A stretch of 64,000 nt of DNA from an uncultured Candidatus Melainabacteria bacterium (GTDB lineage Bacteria > Cyanobacteriota > Vampirovibrionia > Gastranaerophilales > Gastranaerophilaceae): assembly GCA_934692625.1 (NCBI GenBank), contig CAKUUC010000014.1:1-64000 (forward strand), written 5' to 3'. The translations under genes and the position numbers were made by a program. Of this stretch, positions 8,307 to 17,760 are shown piece after piece. Within the stretch, counting starts at the first letter, position 1. Each line of letters opens with the position of its first letter. Under the pieces are notes generated by a model. It saw only the letters and a program-made list of their open reading frames with translations, ran no database searches and was not told the origin of the DNA.

Positions 8307-9266
8307 ATGAGTGAAAGAAAATTAGTAGGAACAGAAGAAATGTTCAAAAAAGCATTGGCTGGCGGTTATGCTATCGGTGCTTACAACGTAAACAACATGG
8401 AAATTTTGCAAGGTATTGCAGAAGCAGCGGAAGAAACTCAATCTCCGATTATCTTGCAAGTATCAGCAGGTGCAAGAAAATATGCTAACCAAACTTACTT
8501 GATTAAGTTGGTTGAAGCAGCTTTGGCTACAACTACAGTGCCTATCGCTTTGCACTTAGACCACGGTGCTGATTTCGAAATTTGTAAAGCTTGTATCGAT
8601 GGCGGTTTCTCATCAGTTATGATTGATGGTTCAAGATTCCCATTAGAAGAAAACATTGCTTTGACTAAGAAAGTTGTTGAATATGCACACGCTCATGGCG
8701 TTTCAGTAGAAGCAGAACTTGGTAAATTGGCTGGTGTTGAAGATGACGTTAAAGTTCACGCTAAAGATTCAACTTACACAGACCCAGCAGAAGCTGCAAG
8801 ATTTGTTAAAGAAACCGGTTGTGATTCATTAGCAGTTGCTATTGGTACTTCTCACGGTGCTTACAAATTCAAAGGTGAAGCTAAATTAGACTTCGAAAGA
8901 CTTGCTGAAATTAAAAAAGCATTGGAAGAAGCTGGATTCCCTAACTATCCGTTAGTTCTTCACGGTTCTTCTTCAGTACCTAAAGCATTCGTTGAAAAAT
9001 GTAATAAATTTGGTGGTAACTTACCAGATGCTCAAGGTGTTCCTGAAGATATGCTTAACTATGCTTCTAAACACGGCGTTGCAAAAATCAATATTGATAC
9101 AGATTTAAGACTTGCAATGACTTCAACTATCAGAGAATTTTTCATTGAACATCCTGAAAAATTCGACCCACGTGAATACATGGGACCTGGTAGAACTGCC
9201 GTTAAAGAAATGGTTATGCACAAAATGAGAGATGTATTGGGTACAGCAGGACACGCTCAAGACTAA
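8307..9266 (+). CDS. fba: Class II fructose-bisphosphate aldolase
   Basis: 319 residues. The ATG at 8307 has AAGGAGA upstream; an earlier in-frame ATG at 8223 would overlap the kinase gene and is not preferred. Zinc-site motif HLDHGADFE, a second His in LVLHGSSSVP, and the phosphate-binding INIDTDLRLA are visible. Cleaves fructose-1,6-bisphosphate to triose phosphates in glycolysis/gluconeogenesis. Forms a sugar-catabolism pair with the ROK kinase and ends at a strong terminator. Confidence 0.93.
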   Translation: MSERKLVGTEEMFKKALAGGYAIGAYNVNNMEILQGIAEAAEETQSPIILQVSAGARKYANQTYLIKLVEAALATTTVPIALHLDHGADFEICKACIDGGFSSVMIDGSRFPLEENIALTKKVVEYAHAHGVSVEAELGKLAGVEDDVKVHAKDSTYTDPAEAARFVKETGCDSLAVAIGTSHGAYKFKGEAKLDFERLAEIKKALEEAGFPNYPLVLHGSSSVPKAFVEKCNKFGGNLPDAQGVPEDMLNYASKHGVAKINIDTDLRLAMTSTIREFFIEHPEKFDPREYMGPGRTAVKEMVMHKMRDVLGTAGHAQD

Positions 9267-9288
9267 TATATTTCTTATACAGAATATT

Positions 9289-9325
9289 AAAACGCTCCTT
9301 TGTTTTCAAAGGGGCGTTTTATTGT
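9289..9325 (+). terminator. Terminator after aldolase gene
   Basis: AAAACGCTCCTTT and AAAGGGGCGTTTT form a 13-bp stem with G-T pairing and a TTTTC loop, followed by T-rich sequence. It is 22 bp after the aldolase stop. Confidence 0.85.
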
Positions 9326-9347
9326 TTGTTTTTATCGTTTAAAAGTT

Positions 9348-10148
9348 TTAATGTATATTATAAGTCGATTTTTTGTCTAAAATTTTATCTTTTAATTTTT
9401 TAAACCCTGTACCATAGAAGTATTTTAATTGTTCAGGGAATCTTTGATAAACATCTAGCAAGTACATATCGTGTACCATAAATTCTTTCATTAAAAATGC
9501 TATATCTCTATGTTTTGTCCAAACGACCTGTTTTTCAATTCGTCCCCAAATGGATTCTGCGTTGTCCGCAAGTAGAAATACCATTCGACTACCTAAATAG
9601 TATTCCAGTTCTTTTGCTCCTTGGTGTGAATAAACAAGTCCAAAAACAGATTCCAAGTTGTCATATCCGACAATTTTTATACTTACACCTCTGTCGTAAG
9701 CGTCCATTATTTCGCTTTCAAGTTGTTTGTAATCAGTAGACCACAATTCGCAATAAATTGAGTCCGTTGCCGTTTTTATGACTTCTTTTAATTTATCGAG
9801 AATGTTTTCATAATCATTAATTGTGTGGATGGGTTCAGAATAATCTTCCTGAACTGATGGTAATTTTTTTTCAAGGTAATCCACTGTAGAATTTATTTTT
9901 CTTTTATAAAATCTGATTAAATCTTTTGGTGGAACCGGTGTATATTTTTGGGGCTTTTCTTTATTAGAAATTACTATATGTTCTGTTCCTAAAGATTTTA
10001 GTGCATCGTAGGCTCTTGCTTGTGGAATATCTGCAATTTGTGCTACTTCATATCCTGTTGCCGGATATTTTTTTAATAGTGCAAGGTAAACTTTTGCCTC
10101 ATAAGAATTTAATCCAAGTTCTTTAAGTTTTTCGATAGTTTTATCCAT
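9348..10148 (-). CDS. TrmB-family transcriptional regulator
   Basis: 266 residues from the ATG at 10148; a TTG at 10184 would add 12 residues. The N-terminal winged helix is typical of TrmB: LKELGLNSYEAKVYLALLKK, then ATGYEVAQIADIPQARAYDALKSL. A coiled linker follows (FYKRKINSTVDYLEKKL), then a C-terminal ligand/PLD-like regulatory domain with IYCELWSTDYKQLES. TrmB proteins sense sugars in many species. The gene is convergent with the glycolytic pair and upstream of none, so its targets are unclear. Confidence 0.85.
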   Translation of the reverse strand: MDKTIEKLKELGLNSYEAKVYLALLKKYPATGYEVAQIADIPQARAYDALKSLGTEHIVISNKEKPQKYTPVPPKDLIRFYKRKINSTVDYLEKKLPSVQEDYSEPIHTINDYENILDKLKEVIKTATDSIYCELWSTDYKQLESEIMDAYDRGVSIKIVGYDNLESVFGLVYSHQGAKELEYYLGSRMVFLLADNAESIWGRIEKQVVWTKHRDIAFLMKEFMVHDMYLLDVYQRFPEQLKYFYGTGFKKLKDKILDKKSTYNIH

Positions 10149-10199
10149 ACAAGTGATTGTAACAGATTTTTTTATACCTTGCAATACAACGAAAAAAGG

Positions 10200-11294
10200 T
10201 TATTTCTTTTCCAATATCGGGTCAAGAAGTTTTTGTTTGGCTTTCTTTTGCAAAACTCCGATATAAGTTGTTATTACCATTGTTAATACAAAGTATAGGT
10301 AAGTTGTTTGTACTGGGTCGTAAATCCAATATATATTATGATTTAAACGTTCTGACATTGGAATACCGTTAATTTTCAACAAAATTGCAGTTATTATGTA
10401 CATTACAAGCAAATGATTTGCCATAATGTGATAAGTTACGTTTCCCATATCTTGTAAAAATTTGATATCTTTTAAATATGGATAAAGTAATTTGACTGTA
10501 AATAATGATGCCCAAATCCCTGTTATACTTGTGAGTATAGGAACGATTAATTGCTGGTCAAATCGTGCCCAGACCAAAACGAAGCTCAAACCTATTCCAT
10601 GTACTGGGTCAAAATCTCTATTGAATAGCCACAAAATTGATTGAAGTGTAATCATTATTCCAGCCCATTTTGGAGTGAAAATGTTGTAGTTGTCTTTTAT
10701 ATGATGAACATAAAAATAACCTAAGTATACAAAAAATACGGACATCATTGTTCTTATTACAACTAGTGTAAGCGGTGTTACGGCTGTTATTTTACAGATT
10801 GGGATTGCTAAAACCCCTAAAATTGTAAAGAATACAAGGTGAACAAATTTATTATCAGTACATTTTTTCAGAGTTCGCATTAGAAATAAAAATACTGTCA
10901 TTGTCATAAATAATTGAGTTACAAACCACAAAGGGCAAGATAAATCGAATTGGTGCCCGTTCAAAAACGGAGTTATGAAAAAGTTTTTGAGTGATATTGG
11001 CATGCCCCAGAATTTGCCTGTTAATTTTGCTATAAAAATTGTCACGCCAAGGTAAAATAGGTTATACCAAAAATATGGAACGAGAAGACTTTTTATCCGT
11101 TTATCCATAAATTCGGCAACATTATCTAAATATTTATCCTTAAATAAGTATCCTGAAATAAAGAAAAATAATGATAATTGAAAAGAATACGGTGGAAACA
11201 TTCCAAATATTGAAAATTCCAAATGCCCTGATACAACAAGCATTATTGCTAATGCTTTCAATATATTTATTTCATTAAAATGCGCTTTATTCAT
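10200..11294 (-). CDS. Membrane acyltransferase (acyltransferase-3 type)
   Basis: 364 residues with about ten membrane segments. It starts with the family signature INILKALAIMLVVSGHLEF, containing the catalytic-type His, and SLFFFISGYLFKDKY. Such enzymes O-acetylate cell-surface sugars or lipids at the inner membrane. No polysaccharide cluster surrounds it, so the substrate is unknown. A TATAAT lies only ~8 bp before the ATG and no ribosome binding site is evident, which suggests a leaderless or near-leaderless transcript. Confidence 0.85.
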   Translation of the reverse strand: MNKAHFNEINILKALAIMLVVSGHLEFSIFGMFPPYSFQLSLFFFISGYLFKDKYLDNVAEFMDKRIKSLLVPYFWYNLFYLGVTIFIAKLTGKFWGMPISLKNFFITPFLNGHQFDLSCPLWFVTQLFMTMTVFLFLMRTLKKCTDNKFVHLVFFTILGVLAIPICKITAVTPLTLVVIRTMMSVFFVYLGYFYVHHIKDNYNIFTPKWAGIMITLQSILWLFNRDFDPVHGIGLSFVLVWARFDQQLIVPILTSITGIWASLFTVKLLYPYLKDIKFLQDMGNVTYHIMANHLLVMYIITAILLKINGIPMSERLNHNIYWIYDPVQTTYLYFVLTMVITTYIGVLQKKAKQKLLDPILEKK

Positions 11295-11328
11295 GCCAAT
11301 ATTATATCAAAAATTTTAATTTTAAAGA

Positions 11329-12450
11329 CTATTTTATTAAGTTATTATAATGTTCATTATAAAAATCAAGGTATCTGTCTTCTAAAATTGCTTGACGACA
11401 TTTTTTTGCAAAATCTATTAAAAATTTGATATTATGAATAGACAAAAGTGTTGATGCTGTTGCTTCTTGACACTTCCAGAGGTGTCTGATATATGCTCTT
11501 GAATGATTTTTGCAAGCATAACAATCGCAACCTTCAACTAGCGGTCCATGGTCATCTTTGTATTTTTCATTTTTAATATTTGCTTTTCCGTTCCAAGTGA
11601 AAAATGAGCCGTGACGAGCATTTCTTGTCGGTAGTACACAGTCAAACATGTCTACTCCGAATTTGATACCGTTTAGCAAATCTTCCGGAGTCCCTACTCC
11701 CATCAGGTAACGAGGCTTGTATTTTGGTAAAAGTGGTGCAACAAGTTCTGTGAAGTGATTTTTTATATCAGTTGGCTCACCTACACTAACTCCGCCGATT
11801 GCGTAACCTACAGCATCAAATGTAGAAATCACACGAGCACTTTCTTTTCTCAAGTCGTCAAAAAATGCACCTTGAACAATTGGAAAAAGTGCTTGTTTAG
11901 GATTTGTTTTTGCTTTTACGCAGCGTTCAAGCCATCTATGAGTACGCTCCATTGCGGCTTTTGCTGTGTCGTAATCACAAGGATACGGCGCGCATTGGTC
12001 AAATGCCATGATTATATCGGCTCCGATATTTTGTTGGATTTTCATTGAAATTTCAGGTGAAATATAGTGACGAGTACCGTTTTTCGGGTCTTGAAATTCT
12101 ACTCCATCTTCGGTAATTTTATTCAAGTGTCCAAGTGAAAAAACTTGAAATCCGCCGGAATCGGTTAAGACTGGTTTGTCCCAGTTCATCCAACCATGAA
12201 TACCGCCAAAATCATGAATTCTTTCATCACCTGCTCTAAGGTACAAATGGTAAGAGTTTCCCAAGATTATTTGAGCGCCGGTGTCTTTAATTTGGTCACA
12301 AGTCAAAGACTTTACTGCCGAATTTGTACCAACCGGCATGAAAATAGGTGTTTCAATCTTTCCGTGCGGTGTTGTTAAAACTCCTGCTCTGGCACCGGTT
12401 TGAGCATCTTCGTGTATTAATTCGTAGCTAAAATAATCTTTTTCTTCCAT
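11329..12450 (-). CDS. tgt: tRNA-guanine transglycosylase
   Basis: 373 residues. Exchanges the wobble G34 of GUN-anticodon tRNAs for a queuosine precursor. Visible: the catalytic loop LTDSGGFQVFSLG, the second Asp in FDCVLPTRNARHG, and the C-terminal zinc site CDCYACKNH with a later His. The PYPCDYDTAKAAMERTHRW region is family-typical. Length is normal. No other queuosine genes are in the window. A ribosome binding site (GGAAAC) precedes the ATG. Confidence 0.96.
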   Translation of the reverse strand: MEEKDYFSYELIHEDAQTGARAGVLTTPHGKIETPIFMPVGTNSAVKSLTCDQIKDTGAQIILGNSYHLYLRAGDERIHDFGGIHGWMNWDKPVLTDSGGFQVFSLGHLNKITEDGVEFQDPKNGTRHYISPEISMKIQQNIGADIIMAFDQCAPYPCDYDTAKAAMERTHRWLERCVKAKTNPKQALFPIVQGAFFDDLRKESARVISTFDAVGYAIGGVSVGEPTDIKNHFTELVAPLLPKYKPRYLMGVGTPEDLLNGIKFGVDMFDCVLPTRNARHGSFFTWNGKANIKNEKYKDDHGPLVEGCDCYACKNHSRAYIRHLWKCQEATASTLLSIHNIKFLIDFAKKCRQAILEDRYLDFYNEHYNNLIK

Positions 12451-12481
12451 TTTTGTTTCCTATGTCGAAATTATTGAGTTA

Positions 12482-12955
12482 TTATTCGGCATCTAAATTT
12501 TCAATTACTAATTCTGACATACATTTTCCATCAGGGAAAAGTTCATTTTCATTGAAATAGATAGCGATTTCTCTTTCTGCACTTTCAACAGAATCTGAAC
12601 CGTGTACAATGTTGTATTCTTTAACTTGTGCAAAATCTGCTCTGATTGTACCAACTTCTGCTTGGTTAGGGTCTGTTGAACCCATCAAATGTCTTGCTCC
12701 TGCAACTGCGTTGTAACCTTGTATTACCATAGCCACGATTGGTCCGCTTTGAATATATTGGATAAGTCTTGGGTAAAAAGGTTTGCCTAAGTGTTCTGCG
12801 TAGTGTGCGGCTGCTTGTTCTGATGAAACGTTAAGCATTTTTAAACCGATTACTTTAAACCCTTTTGCCTCAAATCTTTTGATTACTTCTCCGATTAATC
12901 CTCTTTGAACTCCGTCAGGTTTTACTGCAATAAAAGTTCTTTCTTCAGTGTGCAT
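12482..12955 (-). CDS. ndk: Nucleoside diphosphate kinase
   Basis: 157 residues, slightly longer than the usual 140-150 because of the C-terminal tail. Balances NTP pools by a phospho-histidine mechanism. The active-site His is in YNIVHGSDSVESAEREI. KPDGVQRGLIGEVIKRFE and ARHLMGSTDP are family motifs. AAGAGGAGA gives a strong ribosome binding site. Spacing to tgt is 31 bp in the same direction, so the two are probably co-transcribed. Confidence 0.96.
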   Translation of the reverse strand: MHTEERTFIAVKPDGVQRGLIGEVIKRFEAKGFKVIGLKMLNVSSEQAAAHYAEHLGKPFYPRLIQYIQSGPIVAMVIQGYNAVAGARHLMGSTDPNQAEVGTIRADFAQVKEYNIVHGSDSVESAEREIAIYFNENELFPDGKCMSELVIENLDAE

Positions 12956-13024
12956 AAGTATTCTCCTCTTATAAGTGTATATATGCCGATTGTAACATAA
13001 AAATATTATTTTGCACCTTTTTCG

Positions 13025-14476
13025 TTAAATATCAGCCCAAACAAAGCTTGGGTAATCTAGTGGTCTATTTAATTTACAATTTTGATTTTCACAAATTACT
13101 GAATTATAAAACAAGTCATTAATTTTTATTGGGTTATTCTTTTTATCAGTGACTTTAGTTTTTGGAATATTTTTTAGCACTTCAAAATTTTGTTCTCCAG
13201 AACCTATATAAGGGTCAATTGTACAAGTAAAAATTCTATTTTTATCTATTGGTTCAGACTTTTCGTTTAGTAATTTTTCACTATTTATTTCAATTTGTAT
13301 GATTTTATATGTTTTATCTTGAATGTTTCCTTTGCCTAAAATTTTTACGTTTTGAGAACATTGCAAAAATCTTGCATTCCCTCTGTCTTTGTACATGCGA
13401 AGACTTCCTGCATTTTCAAAAACTTTTAATAATTGTTCTGTTGTGATTTCTATTTTTTCAATGGTAGATGCTGCACAAATTACTTTCATCAAATCGTATT
13501 TTGTGATTGTTTTGCTGTCGCAAGTCCTTAGCGAGTACATTGTAAAACCTGTTGAGTGAAACGCTATGTCAGTATTTCCTGCTTCTTTCATTTTGTCTGA
13601 GATAAATGTGCCGAGTGGGCATGCTTCTGAATATTTTTTAGGTAAGTTTAGAAATCGTTTTGAAAGTACTTTTGTTAAATTCGTTTCGTTTTCATATTCT
13701 AAGATTGGTTTTTCAATTTCAGAAATGAATGACAAATTTTCCACTTTGATTTCTTCAACTTTTCCAACTTTTTTGCCAAAATCTATTTTATACATTCCTC
13801 TGGCAAAAGATAGAGGATAGTAGATGTTGTTTTGAAAATCCGGTGGCATTGGAGAATGTTCGTGTCCACCGATAATCAAATCAATTTTGATATCTTGAGA
13901 TTGTGCAAACGTATAGAGTTTTTCACTTTCAGTCAACCAGTGATGGTTTAATATAATCAATTTGTCATAAGGTTCTTTAATTTTTGCTAAAAGTTTCGTC
14001 AATCCGTCTTGTGGTGACAGCATACAATATCCGAATTTTTTAGCACATGAGTTATTTAGGCAAAAGCCCGTGATTAGAATTCTTTGTCCATTAATTTCTA
14101 TAATTTTATATTGATTTACCCAAGTTGCATTTTGTTCTGTTTCTATATCTAAAATGTTTGAACAAACTACATTTATTCCGGCTTGTTCAAATTTTAGGAT
14201 AGTTTGTTTTAAGAACTCAAAATCGGGTTTGCTAAATCCAAAATCATTATTCCCAACAGTTATGAAAATTTGGGCATTAGGAAGAAGTTGTTTTAGTTTT
14301 ATATATGCGTTTACTGACAAGTTTTTGTCATAGATTCCTTTGAATAAATCTCCAGCATCCAGTATCAAAAACGGGGAAGAATTGTCTTTTTCAAACTTGT
14401 AAATTCCACTCAATAATAGACCCAAATTACGGCTTTCTTGGTGCGAATCGGTTATTGCATAAATGTTTGTGTTCAC
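13025..14476 (-). CDS. 5'-nucleotidase/UshA-like metallophosphoesterase
   Basis: 483 residues, GTG start at 14476 with AAAGGAGA 5 bases upstream. Calcineurin-like metal motifs in order: AITDSHQE, DAGDLFKG, VGNNDFG, LNHHW, GGHEHS. A C-terminal 5'-nucleotidase domain (about residues 275-470) follows, with LGTFISDKMKEAG and TGFTMYSLR. The family usually acts in the periplasm, but no signal peptide is visible here, so it may act in the cytoplasm or the start may be wrong. The substrate is probably a nucleotide or sugar nucleotide. Confidence 0.85.
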   Translation of the reverse strand: MNTNIYAITDSHQESRNLGLLLSGIYKFEKDNSSPFLILDAGDLFKGIYDKNLSVNAYIKLKQLLPNAQIFITVGNNDFGFSKPDFEFLKQTILKFEQAGINVVCSNILDIETEQNATWVNQYKIIEINGQRILITGFCLNNSCAKKFGYCMLSPQDGLTKLLAKIKEPYDKLIILNHHWLTESEKLYTFAQSQDIKIDLIIGGHEHSPMPPDFQNNIYYPLSFARGMYKIDFGKKVGKVEEIKVENLSFISEIEKPILEYENETNLTKVLSKRFLNLPKKYSEACPLGTFISDKMKEAGNTDIAFHSTGFTMYSLRTCDSKTITKYDLMKVICAASTIEKIEITTEQLLKVFENAGSLRMYKDRGNARFLQCSQNVKILGKGNIQDKTYKIIQIEINSEKLLNEKSEPIDKNRIFTCTIDPYIGSGEQNFEVLKNIPKTKVTDKKNNPIKINDLFYNSVICENQNCKLNRPLDYPSFVWADI

Positions 14477-14574
14477 AAAATCTCCTTTATGTGGTTCAGT
14501 TTTAGAGTAGCAAAAATTGTATCAGACGGCAAGTTATTGCGTAATTTTTGCTAAAAACGTGCTATAATTTACCT

Positions 14575-16245
14575 ATGAATGAGAAGCTCAAAGAAAGTTT
14601 AAAATTACTGCCATCATTACCGGGGTGTTATATATATTACAACGCTGATAATGAGATTATTTATGTTGGTAAAGCAAAAATTTTGAAGCGTAGGGTCAAG
14701 TCGTATTTCAATCGTAAGCATCACGAGAGTGTCAAGGTTAATGTTTTAGTTTCTCAAATTGACCATTTGGAATACATTATTACAAATACCGAAGTTGAAG
14801 CGTTGATTTTGGAAAGTCATTTAATCAAAAAGCACAAACCTCGTTATAATATTTTGTTAAAAGATGATAAAAAGTACCCGTATTTCCTTATTACAGACGA
14901 AGATTTTCCTCGTATTCAAATTGTCAGAAAGCGAAATATTAATCAGGAAAAAGGTAAATATTACGGACCTTATACAAACATTCGAGCAATGCACTCGACT
15001 TTAGATTTTTTGAAAAAGATATTTCCGTTAAGGCAGTGCAAAGTTCCGAAATTCAAATCAAGACCTTGTCTTTATTATCACATAGGAAAATGCCTTGCAC
15101 CATGTCAAAATATGGTGACAAGTGAAGAATATAAAGCAATTGTGCATCAAGCCGAATTATTTTTGTCAGGTAAGCAGTCAGAATTGATGAAACAATTAAT
15201 GGCGCAAATTCAGAAATATTCTGACTCAGAACAGTTCGAAAAAGCCGCGAGATTGCGTGATAGTTATTTGGATTTGAAAACGACACTTGAAAAACAAAAA
15301 GTTGTTTATGAAAATACAAAACTGAATGAGGATATTATTTCACTTCAACATGAGGACGGCATTTTAGCAATTGTAATTATGATGATTCGTGAAGGTCGTT
15401 TGATAGACAAAAAAGATTTCACTTACGAAGTCGAAGAAAATGACAAGACTGAGTTTTTTGCAACATTTTTCAAAGAATATTACAACACTTTGTCTTTGGA
15501 ATTCCCTGACAGAATTGTATCGAATGAGTTAGAAAATATCGGAGAAAAGGCCCTTTATGAGGAATGGCTCAATATAATTTCAGGCAAAAAAGTTAAAATA
15601 AGTTATGGAAAATCTACAAAGGGCAAAGAACTTCAGGCTCTTGCTGATAAAAATTCTCGTGTAATTTTAGATAATGCAAAGCTTTCAAAAATGACTCAAA
15701 TTCGTGATGATTTCAATTATATAGGTTCATATTTAAAAGAAAAATTACATCTAAATAATTTCCCATACAGAATGGAATGCTACGATATTTCACATATTCA
15801 GGGTACAAATACCGTTGCATCTATGGTTACATTTATCAATGGCTTGAGTAAAAAATCAGAGTATCGAAAATTCAAAATCAAATCGACAGAAGGCAAACCG
15901 GATGATTTTCTTTCGATGAAAGAGGTTTTGACAAGGCGTTTGTCCAGACTTGGTGAAAAAGGTTGGGAAAAACCGGATTTGATTATTATTGATGGTGGCA
16001 AGGGGCAATTATCGAGTGTAATGCAAATTGTTGAAGAACTTGGTGTTACCGGTATTGATTTTGTTAGTTTGGCAAAACAGCAGGAAGAAGTTTTCTTGCC
16101 TAATAATCCTGTTTCAATAATGCTGCCAAGAGCGTCTGGTGCGCTATTTTTAATTCAAAGAATAAGAGATGAGGCGCATAGATTTGCCATAACTTATCAT
16201 AGAAAGTTACGTTCAAAAAGTGCAATCAAACCAAGCGAAAATTAG
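14575..16245 (+). CDS. uvrC: Excinuclease ABC subunit C lacking C-terminal HhH domain
   Basis: 556 residues from the ATG at 14575. Makes both incisions in nucleotide excision repair with UvrA and UvrB. GIY-YIG domain at the start (LPGCYIYYN..IIYVGKAKILKRRV), UVR motif (SDSEQFEKAARLRD), and the RNase H-like nuclease with YDISHIQG, IDGGKGQLS and HRFAITYHRKLRSK. The chain stops about 9 residues after this last motif, whereas usual UvrC proteins continue with a (HhH)2 DNA-binding domain. The stop overlaps that of the convergent gene by 4 bp. Confidence 0.93.
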   Translation: MNEKLKESLKLLPSLPGCYIYYNADNEIIYVGKAKILKRRVKSYFNRKHHESVKVNVLVSQIDHLEYIITNTEVEALILESHLIKKHKPRYNILLKDDKKYPYFLITDEDFPRIQIVRKRNINQEKGKYYGPYTNIRAMHSTLDFLKKIFPLRQCKVPKFKSRPCLYYHIGKCLAPCQNMVTSEEYKAIVHQAELFLSGKQSELMKQLMAQIQKYSDSEQFEKAARLRDSYLDLKTTLEKQKVVYENTKLNEDIISLQHEDGILAIVIMMIREGRLIDKKDFTYEVEENDKTEFFATFFKEYYNTLSLEFPDRIVSNELENIGEKALYEEWLNIISGKKVKISYGKSTKGKELQALADKNSRVILDNAKLSKMTQIRDDFNYIGSYLKEKLHLNNFPYRMECYDISHIQGTNTVASMVTFINGLSKKSEYRKFKIKSTEGKPDDFLSMKEVLTRRLSRLGEKGWEKPDLIIIDGGKGQLSSVMQIVEELGVTGIDFVSLAKQQEEVFLPNNPVSIMLPRASGALFLIQRIRDEAHRFAITYHRKLRSKSAIKPSEN

Positions 16246-16934
16246 TGTTTAGGGTCGATTCCGAACGAATTGCGTATGAAGTTTATAAAATCAGATTTTT
16301 TTGCTTCTTCCTCTAACGATTCAAGTTTATTTTCCTGATAAACTTCTAAGTTGCTGTCTTCTGTATAAACTTCACCATTTTCGTCAATGATTTCACCTTC
16401 TTCAAGTTCGCCCGTACCGTATTTGTATTTTTTACCTGTAGGTATTTTAGGGTCTTCAAGTTCTGGGTGTTGAAATGCTGCTGGCATCATCAGTTTACGG
16501 AAGTTTCTATTTGATCTTTTTGAAGGGCGCACATCAATATCGCTTTCGCCTGCTTCCCCTTCTGCAACTTGTTTTAATTCATCTTCAAGTTCTTCTTTTG
16601 CATCTTCTTGTTCTTCTTCCAGATTAACAAGTTCTGTTGCTTGAAGATAAATTTCTTTAAGAATAGGTACTACATACGGATTGCTTATCCATTTATATAC
16701 GAAAACCTCATCAGGGCCTAGGCTCCCATCTGTTTTTGTGCCCATTTCGATGTTGTAAGTCGCTTCTGAAATCCCGATGCAAACAACGACATTGGCATAC
16801 GCAAGACTAGTATCAATCTTAAGTTTAAGATTGTTATAACGGTTTTTATTAAGCGTTCGTTTATCCCTGCTATTCATTTGAGAGTTGATAATAAAGGATT
16901 GCAACTTTACAGCAAGTTCATTTAATGTTGTCAT
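16242..16934 (-). CDS. Hypothetical protein, paralog of the next gene
   Basis: 230 residues, a tandem paralog of the gene at 16953-17627. The shared N-terminal ~110 residues include TLNELAVKLQSFII, RYNNLKLKID and VVVCIGISEATYNIE. The middle is a Glu-rich coiled region, and the C-terminus is divergent and acidic. There is no signal peptide or membrane segment. Likely co-transcribed (18-bp gap). Function unknown; the conserved block looks like a folded domain with a variable acidic tail. Confidence 0.7.
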   Translation of the reverse strand: MTTLNELAVKLQSFIINSQMNSRDKRTLNKNRYNNLKLKIDTSLAYANVVVCIGISEATYNIEMGTKTDGSLGPDEVFVYKWISNPYVVPILKEIYLQATELVNLEEEQEDAKEELEDELKQVAEGEAGESDIDVRPSKRSNRNFRKLMMPAAFQHPELEDPKIPTGKKYKYGTGELEEGEIIDENGEVYTEDSNLEVYQENKLESLEEEAKKSDFINFIRNSFGIDPKH

Positions 16935-16952
16935 ACGTTTACCTCATCAGAG

Positions 16953-17627
16953 TTAATCGTTACTCTCTTTTTCGTTATCTATAGTATTGATACTTTGTTT
17001 ATATTTTCCATTTATAAAGTCGTTTAAGTTAAACATAGCGACTGCTTCTTGTAATGTCTTGAGAATTCCTGGACCTTTATACTTTTCAAGTTCTGGAGAA
17101 TCTTCAAATCGTTGAAGTGCCGGAATTGATGGATTATGGAAGCTTTGTTCATATTCTTTTTTAACTTCAGCCTCTTCTGATGGGTCGTATTCAAATTCTT
17201 GGAGTGGCGAATCTTCCGGTAGAAGGGATTTTCGTTTTCTGATTTTGAAATCAACTTCTTTTGCTTCGTCTGCAGTCCCTTCGTATTCCTCTTCTTCCAT
17301 AAGAACTTCTTCTTCAAGAGAAACAAGGTCTGTAAGTTGATAGTATAATTCTTTCAATTCTTTTCTTATGGTATTTCGACCCAACCATTTGCGAACATAT
17401 TTTTCATCTTGCCCTAATCCGCCATCTACTTTGCAGCCGTCATCAAGGTTGTAGGTCGCTTCTGAAATTCCGATACAAACTATTACGTTTGGGTAACTCA
17501 ATTGAGCAATCTTAAGTTTCAAGTTGTTGTATCTGTGCACGCTCAACTGTCTAAAGTTGTGCGGGTCAACTTGTTGTTCAATAATATATGCTTGTAGTTT
17601 GTTTGCAAGTTCGTTAAGTGTTACCAT
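16953..17627 (-). CDS. Hypothetical protein, paralog of previous gene
   Basis: 224 residues from the ATG at 17627 (an in-frame TTG lies 6 codons earlier). The N-terminus TLNELANKLQAYII, RYNNLKLKIAQLS, VIVCIGISEATYNLD and GLGQDEKYVRKWL match the neighbour closely. Residues ~110-190 are acidic and low in complexity. First gene of the two-gene unit. No known family recognised. Confidence 0.7.
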   Translation of the reverse strand: MVTLNELANKLQAYIIEQQVDPHNFRQLSVHRYNNLKLKIAQLSYPNVIVCIGISEATYNLDDGCKVDGGLGQDEKYVRKWLGRNTIRKELKELYYQLTDLVSLEEEVLMEEEEYEGTADEAKEVDFKIRKRKSLLPEDSPLQEFEYDPSEEAEVKKEYEQSFHNPSIPALQRFEDSPELEKYKGPGILKTLQEAVAMFNLNDFINGKYKQSINTIDNEKESND

Positions 17628-17760
17628 ACGTATTCTCTTTTGCAATTCCTATTGCTGTGAGTCACCAGCATTCCATATTAATTATATCAAAAATATTATT
17701 TTCTTTCAATAAATTTGATATTTATAGTCCTTTTGAAGGATTTCATAGTGCCTAAAGTTA

